The notes under the pieces: generated by a model
Databases searched by the model: none
What the model was told of the DNA's origin: nothing
What the model saw: the letters and a program-made list of their open reading frames with translations, nothing else
Source: Pelodera strongyloides
Lineage: Eukaryota > Nematoda > Chromadorea > Rhabditida > Rhabditidae
Reading direction: 5' to 3'
DNA length: 64,000 bases
Assembly: GCA_036852015.1 (NCBI GenBank)
Contig: JAANDG010000013.1
Location: forward strand, 248,001-312,000
In this document: positions 50,701-63,600 of the stretch, in pieces
How the letters are laid out: each line of letters starts with the position of its first letter
Position numbering within the stretch: the stretch's first letter is position 1
Program-made: the position numbers and the translations under genes

Positions 50701-53700
50701 AAGCATGGAGATAGAAAACTAAACAACCCCACAAAACGACCCAGGGTAATTGTGTGCGAAAAACAAACTTAATGACTTCATGTGCGATAATTTGACGACA
50801 AAAAAAATGATTTATATCCACCTCGATACAGGATCCACTAATGCTCATTTTCATATGATGCTTGGGAAAGCAGCTGTAAAAATCCCTTTAAAAAACCGGA
50901 TGTTATACCACTTTAAACTATTTGGGTTTTCAGATCCACCTCGATACAGAATCGATAACGTTCTCGTCCCCGATCAGTCTTTCATCTGATCAGAAACCTG
51001 ATCCTTTTATGATTCTCGGAGCATATCCGTCACTCTCAGAATATGAAAAATATTCCAACAGCAAAACGGTTTGCCTTACTATAAACCAGCGTTTTCGAGT
51101 AGCATTTAAATTTCTTTTCCGGAGCATCCTTTATGTTTACTTGAGAGTAAAAAAAATCACTATCAAACAATGTAAAGAAGGTGCAGTGGTTTCGACGAGT
51201 GAGGGTGAGAATCTATTGATGTTTGTTTGTTCATGTATTTTCTTTTGTTTTCAGGGAATAAACATTGCGTTGGAAGTATTGCCAGGGCAAAATTACCAAA
51301 ACGGCTCATTGCAAGTGTTTTATAGGACTGATGTGGGTTCTTTGTACATTTTTTTTTAAATGGAGGAAATTTTTAATTCGAGGCTAGCCTTTTGACGTCT
51401 TCGGCTATTACTAACAAGAAATAACGTTTTCGAGTGAAATGCTTTATTGTTCTGATTGTGTATTTTTGACCGTGTAAGAAGAACAAGAGCCAGACTTGCA
51501 AGCTATGCATGCGCTGGTATGCGTCTTCGTATATTTTCCTCCACCTTATAATCATTACCCTTATTCCTATGAGTAAAATACTTCATTTTAAGATTATCCA
51601 CCGGATACCGTACTCCTTTTCCGAGCGGGAATCCGAATTATTCAATCTGGCAGTTTGTGTGAAAGACGAAGACTACAACAGTGTACTGTCCACAGCAGCC
51701 AATGCACAAATCGAACTGACTAACAATCACAACGTGGATGTGACAAATACCAGGGGAACTATTGTCAATGGTAGGAATGGGGAATAATGTGAATGGAAAA
51801 ACAAGTTAATTTGCAAACATCAGTACGAGAATTTATGAGCGACAACATTGCCGCGCACCCAATGTGTGCGAGATCGTCGCCGCATAGTTCCCCCGACGTA
51901 AGTTATCTCGAGAATAATGTAGAGGTATACTAAGGACCTTATCTCCTACACCCTAATTATCCCTAATTATCCCTAATTATCCCTAATTATCCAGAGAAAT
52001 ATGGCAAAAATAACAGTTTCAGGTTCCCCTCAAATCTTCACGATGGCTCCAGGATATTATCAGCTGAAGGTCACTTCCAGCTCGCACCTTCCATATGAAG
52101 AAATCATTCACGTACTGTTTATACACGATAATTAGGCTAAAAATGTGTTCAAGAGAAAGGACATTATGGTTCAGTCCCCTAATAAGGAGACCAGCTAGCT
52201 ATGTGAGCCTTCAACGGGACACAGCGGGATCTCTTTGCCTGTTTCATTGGAATGAGTTCACTGTAAGCCTAAGCCTAAGCCAATGGTGGCGCGTGTTCAA
52301 CATCAGTATAACGGCCTCAATCTCACAATTAGTAATCGATATTGTCAATCGATAATTGTATTTTCAGGCAGTTCCTTCAAATTCATCGTTTTGCGTTCAC
52401 CTAACATCAAACAACAATAACATTCGTGGAATTTACGATGGTGATAAAATCTACATGGGAAAGTTGGACGTGAGAAAGGTAGAATAAAAAAACACTAACA
52501 TGAAGCTGCGCATCACAACGGTTTTGGACACAAAAATCACATCAAAACATATCAAACGGAAAGAAATGTTTTGTAAAAAAGTATTCCCACGCCCACGTGC
52601 ACCAATTTTTTGTGGCAAACACCCCGCAAACAAGGCAAGTTGCATTGTCAACTGAAAGAATGGATGCAATTGGAAATAAATTATTATTATTATTATTGTA
52701 AAATCAGTTGAATTTGTTTTAAATGAGACGGTTAAACTGGCGAAAGCAATCCGGATCATTTATGCTTACCAGGGTTAAAACACCCTATTTTGTAGAATTC
52801 CTCGATACCGACGTTGCTGTTCGAGCCAAGCTGCCTCCATCCAAAGGCCAAGGAACTAGAGGTTGTCGTCGACGGTCCACAAGGCAAAAATGACTATGTG
52901 ATTATCGATCAGTTGGAGCATCCTCTCATTTCAATTGTAAGTTTCTTTTTCTTGATATAAAGATAGAAAAGCCGCGCCCATGTCGATAAGCTCATGTCGA
53001 TGTAAAGTGAGCTTTATGATTTTATTTTAATACTAGAACTAACAAATATCAATTCATTGCCCACAGTACGTGCGTCATTTAAAGCCGTGTAGCAGCTGGT
53101 TTTTGAAACTTATGCTGAATGATGAATTCCCATGTTGTGTACGCAAATAACCATGAAATAAATTATCCAAAAAATCATGAGTAACGCATAAAATCTTCTG
53201 ATCTTGAGTTATTTTTTTTTTTTTAGTTTAACTTTTTGTTAGTCTCTTACAGACGCCGTGAAAAACGCTGCTATCGCATAAACCACATGAAATAAATGAA
53301 GCAATAGTTTTTCCACCAAAAAGTGTAATCCAACAATATTGACTAGATAAGTTTTGCTAAAATGGTATGTTCGTATTTAGGACAAATGCGACACCGCGTT
53401 GTCAGCTGGCGATGCGTCACGGCTTGAGATCTCAGTGAATGATCCGGCTACAGTGTCTTCGTATGCAAATTCCGTTGGTTTGATGGCCAAATGCGATTCA
53501 TTCTTGGTCCCAATACCCTACCGCATATCACGTAATAATTCGGAAACACCACTGGTTCGAACCGCACCAGTTATAGTTAGTGGCAAGGAAAATCCCACGA
53601 AATTATGTGATGGTAGGATTTGCTTGATACATTACGCTAAACACGTATGCTAATTTAAAGGACTCCATAATACATGCACAATTACTTATAAGAATTCAGC

Positions 53701-56700
53701 GTTCTATTAGGATGTGACGTAGTACAAATATGCCCAGTACGCTGCAATTCGACGTAAACGACACACGATGCTCTACACTCAGATTAGCGACTCTAAAAGT
53801 TGCTTGAGCGTTATTTTATTTTATTTTAGAAAACTTTGACCGAGTTCCGCTGGCGCGGAGAACTCATGTGCTTTGTAATTGTGCGGCAGGGGCCCGAGCA
53901 CGATGCAGGTGATAATATATTTATCGATTGTTAGCGCTAATTAGGATTGCTTTTAACTTTTCAATCCTTTATTCTAATAGTAGGTTCTTTTTTTCGTCGT
54001 AAATCAACACAAGAATACTCGTTCGTTTAACATTATATTATGAGTGCATATTGACCTATTTTAATAGATGTGCATAAAGCATTACGACTGATGTTCACAA
54101 CCTTGTGCGGATTCTCATAAGAGTTTACTTGTGTTAGTTCATGTACACGAGTAATATCTAAATGATCGCTGAAGCCCATAACACCTTCTCATGTGTTTTA
54201 GTGAGAGGCTTCTTCTCTTTATCTTTGTTTGTTAATAACATTTGTTTCACAATTTTCCATTTTCAGTAAATCCTACCATGGCTCTGTGGCGTGTGGTGGT
54301 GGATGGTCCAGAATAGCAGATGACACTGTCTCTCTGGAGAATCTCGCAATGGTTCTACACTTGATAGCAGAGTGCAGTAGAGTCCATGTGAATGTGAAAG
54401 AGCTTAGACAGAGCATGGCGTAAGTTTTACGTATTTATTGATTGATTTTACTTTGATAGTTAATTCAGCCACCCGGTTTGGGAGGAGCATAATTAAAAAG
54501 TCTTTAAATAATTTAAAACTTTAATTTAAAAAGAAAAAGAAAAGACGTGGATCATAAAAACTATTCAGGAAAGTGCAGTTTTCTTCTACACAACACGGAT
54601 CAGCATGTGTTGATCATAGGTTCCCAGCACGGGCGAGGTGTGTGCGGCTCACTAAGTGTGGGCGAAGAGCGCGCTGCGACAAAGTTTCCTTACATTCTCT
54701 TTTCCAGTTGTATATCTGCTTTGGATTCTGAGTGCCCAGCACCTGCCCGTTACAAGAGATCGGCCTCCTTTTACTACGACAACAAGAAGAAAAAATCAAG
54801 AATACTCAATGAAGAGAATGGTGAAAACTTGCTGAGGAAAGAAGCAAACAGATCCACGCAAAGGACTAGACAAGACTTACGAGAGGTACGCTTTGCAATC
54901 ATATTAATTATAAAATAATTGGAAGACTGACAATTAGTACTGTGATTGACTACTGAGGCCATATCCACCACGCCTATTCCTTTGGGGAAATAGTCCCTGG
55001 GGTCCGGGAACGGAAAATAGCATTCTAATGTGAGACACGCAGAGAAAAAGATGGAAGTGAGTAGTGAATAGGGCCTCTGTTTTCTATTTAATATGATGAT
55101 GTCCTTTCTAAAATCAGTGGTTAAAGCGAATACGGTCTAGTTTTTATTCTAATTTTTGCTCATTTGCATATCTTGCATAAGAAAGGAGGTGTACGCAATG
55201 CATTTCATAAACCGGCCGGTATTTCGCTTTAACTGTTAGATCTTTTTAGGTTTCCTTCCAACTCGATCCTTCGCTGAATCCCCTGATTAACACACTGGAC
55301 CTGCAGTCAATTGGAATTGCCAGCTTATTTATCGATTTCATTGATAAATTAGAGGTTTGTTCAAGTTTCCATGGTTTAGTCCTCATGTTCGTAGTTCCCT
55401 ACAATCGACAAATCAACGGAATGTGCGGTAGCGCACACAGTTTTGTGCATAGAGAGCGCCAGATGTACGCGAAAAACTGCGCCATTTTTTCGCGGCGCAG
55501 CTCCGATGTTTCCTCGGTGATTTCATTTTTCAAGTCTAGACCTTTAAGGTTTTGGCTCCCCTGGATGAACTGAAGGGCTTTTCTACTGACTTTTGGAATA
55601 GCTTCTTTACTTCAATCTCTGACAAATCTTCAATTGGTATGGGTATTTCTGGAGAGGAGAAGAACGCGATATTGACTGGAGTAACAGGTCCTTTACTTAC
55701 AGTCACAGACAGTTACATGGTGTGTATCCAATAAATAAAAAAAATCCCAAATCACGATGAATTTTTCTACGTGATGTTTTCTTTTTCTACTACTTTTTCT
55801 AGTTGAATTGTCTAACCGTCTTCTGGACTATGATTCCTTTAAAGCGAAATACCGATCGGTTTTTGAAATAGATCGAGTAGAGCAGCATTCTTATGCCGCT
55901 TATGCAAGCGAACATAAATTAGAATAAGAACTCGAGCTAAATTCGAGCAAATTAGCATAAATGCGTAAGAATTCAGTTGTCCACGATGCGTTTCAGAAAC
56001 CGGCCGGTATTTCGCTTTAATATATTGCACATTTCAGAGAGCGATGTGGCTGCCAACTTTTTGACACGATGGAACAATACCGTGCGAGAATGGTCCTCAG
56101 GAAAGATTCGGCCTTTTGAGGCAAAGGTGGAATATTTTTGAAATAGCTAGTATATTTTTTTGTTCAATGTATGCATCACAAATATGCGGAGAAAATAATT
56201 TTTTAATGAATATTGGGTCGTATTTTCAGTACGGAAAGATGGACCTGATCACGTACTCGCAAGCACAATTATTGATTGCTTCGGCCGATCGATTAAAGGC
56301 TCTTAGTAGACAGGTGTGTTATATTTTGTTGCAGTTTATTTCCCTCTGTTTAATTTCCTTTGTCGTAGCTAAGCGTTGGCCTAGTTTGGGTTTCATCCCG
56401 GTCTTCTTTTCTCACTTTCTAACCAAATACCTGAAGGAAATCAATTCATGAAACCAAAAACCTTGTCGGACCATGTAAGGCATATAATTCATAGTTGAAT
56501 ATGACGTCAGCATATTTGAATATGACGTCACCATATTCATATTCCAGCACGGTGCTTCCGATCCGTTCGCCCTGTTGCACTCCTACATGGGACGGGTGTT
56601 GTCGACATCGTCGGGCGACTCGTCAGAATGTCTGACGGCGGACGTGGTGGTGGATCCTGTCACCGTCGATGAGGACCACTTCTTCACCATCGCTATACAT

Positions 56701-59700
56701 GTGACCAATGCGAAGGTCTTAATATTATTCATTGACAGCCATGTTAAAAACTACGAAATATAGTCAGGTCTACGGACAAGCTGAGAAGTTTCCAACAAGT
56801 GGGCTTCAAAGTTTAGTTGTCGAATCCCGTTTTGGTGGAGCAGCAATCCCTATGCGCGGATAGGGATAGGAATAGGGATGCAAATAACTGATCGATACTG
56901 CGCGATTTTTATTCTATTTATTTCATTTGCATATAGTGGGAATTTAGTTATTTAACATACATTTCTAAAACCCTTTATACCGCTTTACCACAACAAACAC
57001 ATGGTCCTTTTTACACACGTAATTGCGCGGTTCTTTTTTGAGAAGACAATAGAAAAAGGAAGATTACTTGGTAAACAAAATGTAAAATTGCTAAAGGATG
57101 TACGCGTAGGCTTCTCATTAGTTTCGAAACGGTCTAGTAAAATGGCTCATCTGAAAATCCCGATCTTTCAGGAAATCGATATTGAAGGAGTTGAGCTGAA
57201 CGTCGATCTAGCCCGCGAGAATGCTTATACTGCTGAAGTCAAGTTTGGCAAGGGATTGTTTAGCTACACAGGTCGGTTGCGAGTTACATTGTCCAGGATT
57301 ACACTAATCGAAAATGGAAACGGGATCTCAAAAAAAGGTTCCAAGTTGAATATCGTATACTCCTATACAATCGTTTAGGTATCGGCGCTCTTGACGGCAG
57401 TCGTTCCCTTGGAAGGGGCGCTTCTTTCAAAGCAGATCTTCGACTGGTAGTGGCATCAACACTCCCTTTAACGAGGCCTGTCAACTATCAGGTTTGCAAT
57501 CCTAATACTTATTCAGATCATCGTAAGTATAATGATGAGGTAGTAAAGTCTCTTGTGCTAGGCCTGTCAACTATCAGGTTTGCAATCCTAATTGTAAAAC
57601 TAAGATATGATACTTGGTAACACTACTGGCGAATACGCCTAAAAAATTATCTACGCAGCGGGACAACTTATTTTACCGCTCTGGTACTGTAACTTTTTGT
57701 CCAAAGGGACGTTTGCAAACACTGCTAAGTACACTGCAACGGCCAGTCTTGGTCACAGCACACAATAGCGCCTGCACCGTTTCCGCGGATTTTGTTGTCA
57801 CAATGAATTCATTTGGATTCGAACCGCCGAGCCCTTAGCGTGAGACAAGGATCCACTATCCCACGAAGACCCCTGTTTATTTTAAATTTTTAATTCCAGC
57901 CACTTGTCGTCATCTCGTTCAAGTACAATGGTAGAACAAATGTGCAGAAACTAAATGCAGATATGTTGACAATCTTGCCCAGGAAAACATTGAAGGTATT
58001 GTACTCTATGGCTGTGAGATTACGTTTCACATAGAAAATATATTTCTTGGAGAATTCTTCGGGTACTGTGAGTAGTCTTGCTTGCGTGTAGTGTAATGAC
58101 AACAAGAATTCATCGTGTTTTAAAGCGAAATACCAGCCGGTTTTTGAAACGCATCTCAAGTACTTGCATTCAGTTGCATTTATGCAACGTGGGGTCTAAT
58201 TGGGGTCTAGTTTTTATTCTAATTTTTGCTGATTTGCATATGCTGTATAAGAAAGCCGGTGTACGCAATGCGTTTCAAAAACCGGCCAGTATTTCGCTTT
58301 AACTTTTATGCACTGAATTTTTCGACCAAGGTTGCTGGATGACTAATATTTACTGGATGATTAATATATATTCAGCTTTTCTACTTTGTCTACCCTCGTG
58401 TCAACACATCTGAGGATCCGAGTACACCCTACACTGCCCTAGTCTCCTTTATTAACTCTGGGTTAGTTGAGGTTATTGAAATAAGAGGATATTGAACGTC
58501 AAACGGCTTTTTCGTAAAGGGATGGGTTCACTAGAAAATCACCCTGTTTTTATGCTTTAGTTTGATTGTACAAAGGTAAACTTAAGCAAAGAGCATAAAA
58601 AATTTTTTTTGAATTATTCCCTCGGGAAGATATTAGGTAAAAAGGGTGATTATTAATCGATCTTCCGATAAAGTAGTACTGCAAGATAAACCAGGGAAGC
58701 TAAGAGATATGGCTGAAACACACTGTTTTGAGCAAAATAAACTGTGGTTTTCATCGTTTACTTCGCTGAAAACAGTGAAAAACAGTGTGTTTCAGCCATA
58801 TCTCTTAGCTTCCCTGGTTTATCCTTCAGTACTACTTTATCGGAAGATCGATCACTACTCACCCTTTTTACCTAATATCTTCCCGAGGGCCCGAGGGAAT
58901 AATTCAAAAAATATTTTGTATGCTCTTTGCTTAAGTTTACCTTTGTACAATCAAACTAAAGCATAAAAACAAGGCGATTTTCTAGTGAACCCTTCCCTTT
59001 AATTGTAGGTTCCCAATATCTTCACGACGTGCACAGTCTTTCAAACAAAATCACGTTCTTCCATTGATTTTACGTGAATTGATCTCGATTTCCAATCTTC
59101 AAAATCTAATATGTAGATCAAAGTAATAATAGGTTTCCATAATAGATACATGCAGCATAAGCATACAGACACTATACCTATACTATTACTATTGCATCTC
59201 GCCAGAAACTTCTCGATCGATGTTTATAAATCCTTTTGCAGTTACGTTCCCCTGAAAAACGTAAAAGTGATCGACACTTCTATATTTATCGAAGGCTCGA
59301 AAGCTACACCACTTGCGTATAGGATACACGACATCTCAATTTATGGGAAACCAGTGCAAGGGTAAGATAATTGATGGACTGCTATGTTTGTTACCACCAA
59401 TTGGCATTGATATTTACTTATCGATTGCTTATAATAATCTTATATGAACCAGTCAGTACGACTGCACCTATACTATACTATAGTCTAGCTGTTTAGCTAC
59501 CGGTTCGTACTGAGTTCTGTGAATTTTTTTTATCACTTATATCCGATGACAAAAATATTATTCTTGTTATAGCACAGTCAAATACGATGTTGGCGACATT
59601 GCGTCGGGGAAATCGAAGAGTGTCACATACAAAATGACAACAATAAAGGAACCGGTTAGATGGTTTTCTTGTTTTTTTCCTACCAACGATTTAGTTTTTT

Positions 59701-60632
59701 GAATCCCTGATTTCCCCTATTTGGAGATCCACTGATGACCAGTGGAGCTACGGTATCATATCAGAAAAAAGTTCTTTTCATATATTTTTATTGAATATTT
59801 TGTTGGCGTGCTGCTTCAAGGATGCCGTCATTTCCAACAGATGGATGATACGATCAGAGCTTCTTCCGACTCCCAAACAGTATAAGATTCAAAAACACAC
59901 GAATCAAACTATTTTTACTACTTATATTATAGGGACTTTTGCGCTCAATGCAATTGCAAGCTGAGGTCGACGGACAGCTACTACCACTCAAAGACTCGCA
60001 AACGTTTGCCGTGAAACAAACGTTGAGTGAAGGTGAGTGTAGCACTAATAAGAACTTTCTACATTTTCAGTTATCCGCCGAAATTTGGACCCAAAGTGCC
60101 AAGCCGTGCCCTGAGGCCATATTCGCCACTCTGATTCCCTCGGGGAGATAGTCCCTGGGGACAGAAAATAGCATTCTAATGGGAGAGACGCAGAGAAAAA
60201 GACGGGGAATCCCCCATGGGGAATTGAGTGGTGAATATGTTCTCGGGTGTTTTCACCATTCACAAAGTACTGTGGGAGAGGATTTCATGCTTATTAACTT
60301 TTATTTTAACTCCAATGATCATATTGAACAGTAACACAGGAAAGTGAAAACCCCGATTTCGCCCCGATTTTCCAAAAAAAAAAAACGATAAAGGCCCGAT
60401 TTTTCGAGGGACTTGAACGGGGCGAAGTCGCGGATTTTTGGTTTTCCATGTATTCTATTCGTTTTCGTAACCAGTCGTCGTTCTCTAGGTCTTCTGGTGT
60501 CTCCACTGCAGTCCGATCAACCGACTTTCTACTTCAATCCAACAAGTGCCAACATTGTCAACGTGATTCAACTTCAGAATACCAAGGTCACATTTGCAAC
60601 CTACTTCTTTTTGACCATTATTCTTTGCGTTA

Positions 60633-60664
<32 letters not shown>

Positions 60665-63600
60665 TGGATGGTAGTAGGCCTGAGGCCTGACCCCAGCCAG
60701 CCGACAGATAGAGGTCTATCTGTAACTAGTTTACTAGTTGTAGTTTGTAGTTTCTATTTCCAATTCCAGATGACACCTTCCAATGGCCAATCAGAAGGTC
60801 GGCCGTACACTCAAATTCAAGCAGCATTCACAAATCCAGAGTCGTCTGCTATGTCTGGGTCTCTATGGGGAGATATCCCTCTCCCGAGCCTTCCTACAAA
60901 CTACAAGCTGATAAGGTATCATTTTGGGAAACACAGGACACGATATTGGAATTTCAATTCGAATAATGCAATGTTCCTTATAGGTGCGGATTTCCGTCGG
61001 TCAGCTATATTTAAAAAAATTGCTACTTTAGAATGTCAGAAGTTGGTGCAAGACTGGGTCCTCCAACACGGGTGGTAGCTGGACCAAAGTGGACCACGGT
61101 CAAAAACGGGGTGAGTTCATTGACTAACATTCAATTGGCGTCAATCGATGGTCGACAAAATAAATAAATTAAAAACCAAATACTTTACTAAAAAGCAATA
61201 ATGGTGCTTTGCATGATTTGGAAAACCGCAACTCTAAAAAACTTTTTATCACTTTCCACATACTTTAGGCCAGTGGTTCACACTGGAAATAATAGCCTAA
61301 ATTCGCTTACTGCTCACTCAGGGTTGATAATTGGAGCTAATTATGCTATATGTTACTGAAATTAGGAGTTGTTGACTTATAAAGGGTAAATTTTAGGTCA
61401 CCCACCTTCACTTCATCGACTCGGCTGCCCTTCTGCCGCTTCCGTCGAATAACATCAAATACGAGATCACATTCGCCGACCCGAATCAATTCTCACAACC
61501 GAATTTTCAACAGAACGACTACCGAATACAGAGTGGGTCTTTTGGCCTTTGCTTGATTTAATGGGTTAGGCCCATGAAAAATGTGTAGGATGAAACTTTC
61601 ATTTACCCCCAAGCAAGCTCTCGAGTATGAGAGACAGGCGGTTGAAGGGTACTGTAGCGTAAAAGGGTAAAAGTCTTCTTCTCATAACCTCTTTCTTATT
61701 GTTAGTTCAAGGCAAAGAATATTCTTTTTTTTAAATATATGCCCGTGTTAGTTTTAGGTTTCACATACATAGGAGGGAAAAAATAGCGAAACAAATGGAG
61801 ACAATTTTTAGATGACGAAATCCCAAGCTTAAGATATCACTACATAAACCTTTTCAGTTTTCCCCGAATCTTGGCCGAACGCTGGTTCCATTATTGGGAC
61901 AATTGATGCGAATTCGCCAATTGACAGCCCACTCCACTATTCGTTGTACAGTACTAATGGAGATGGACAGTACTCGATCGATCCAGAAACTGGTTGGTCG
62001 ATAGACTACATTGAATATTCATTAGAATTACAATTCTTCTTACTCTGAAGAGTGCGAGCAATTCATTACGGTCTCGACTTTATAGAATAGGTAGAATCTT
62101 CGAGCTTAGTACGACTCCCGCAGAAAGACAGATTGGACAGATATAAACCAAATCTTTATGTCAACGTTTCACATTTCGGCATCAACAGGAAACAAGACAA
62201 GGAACAAATACAAATACCTCAAACTTGGTTCTCGGCTTTGCTCAGAAACTCTGCTGAACAAGTCATAGGCTTTGAAAAATGCATTGAACTACCCTTGGGG
62301 TAGAAACTTGTTTTGTAAAGACTTATTTCTTATTTAAATTCTGGGTTTAACACTAACGAGAAGGACGCAACATGTGAACCTGAAATGAATTTCTTATCCA
62401 GGTGAGATCTACGCTGAAGAACAACCACACAAGAATGAGGAAGTTTGTTTGACTGCTGAGGTTCGCGATGACAAGGGACAAGTGTGAGTGGTTGCGTTTA
62501 TTTTTCTGAACGGAAGGGCACACAGTCCAGGCGTAACCACGTACAATACCACGCTAAGATTCTGAAATAAACCTCCTAAGCTCTAAGTCGCAAATTCAAG
62601 AATGTACTTCTTAGTAATCGAAATATATGGACTGCATACCACGGCTCATCTAATGTTTTGAAATTTGGTTTTCATTTCTCTTTCCAGAACCCGTGTGCCT
62701 GTGGCTATCAACACGGGCGGAATCCGGCATCCATGTGTAGTAGCCGATACTACAAAACTACAACCTTTAGTGCACGGAGGAAGTAAGTTAATATAGTTTA
62801 ATAATATAAACACATGTTTAGAAATGTTTATTAGACTCTTAGAAAGAGCACAACGCCATATATAGCACATATATAACGCCATATATAACGCCATATATAA
62901 CGCCATGTATAACACATATATGGAGACTACAGATACATATGGCTAAATGGAGTGTCAACAATGTCGTCTTCATAAAAGGGTGTGTTTACAAAAAGTAGCA
63001 TTGATTTTGTGAAACTAAGTATTTTCAGCTGCAACAACAGCTCGGGATACTACCGCATCTGTCACTACTCAATCCAGTCCAACTACAGCTTCTACGGAAA
63101 TAAATACGGAATCTGAGGCGATGTCTACTTTATCTTCTACTGTATCACCTTCGGCGGAAGCTACAAGTGCATGGCCGTCTGAGGAGGCTTCAACTATTCA
63201 ACAGTCTCCTAGTACTGATGGTTCTTGGACTTTATCAACAGACACTACCGAGACTCCTCCCGAAACTACCATTCACATAACCCACCCGCATACGGTACTC
63301 ACCACATTACAGACTACACAGGAAGAACTACAAACTACAACGCAATATATACACTCCGTGGGGCCTGATACTGGGCCTGTTAGCGTGACTGCAGAAGCCA
63401 CAGTAATGACAGAGGTTATCACGACAGCATCAGAACCAGAAGTTACGACCTGGATGACGATCCCAGATGTGGAACCTTCCACGGAACCACCAACTACCGT
63501 AGTGGAAACAACAGAAGTCCCAACGACGAGTAGTGAAGAACTGCCCACGACAATACATGAAATACGACCCGACAGCACTCCTCAAACTATTGCGTTTACG

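Noticed and set aside
59009..59122. Exon-like frame after the foldback (FPISSRRAQSFKQNHVLPLI...) with phase-compatible splice sites
   Set aside because: Joining 58461 directly to 59242 also keeps phase and gives INSG-YVPLKNVK, a far better continuation of the beta-sandwich. The rejected piece lacks that pattern.
63273..63578. Minus-strand frame opposite the mucin exon
   Set aside because: It is the complement shadow of the Thr/Ser-rich exon, rich in Val and Ser for that reason.
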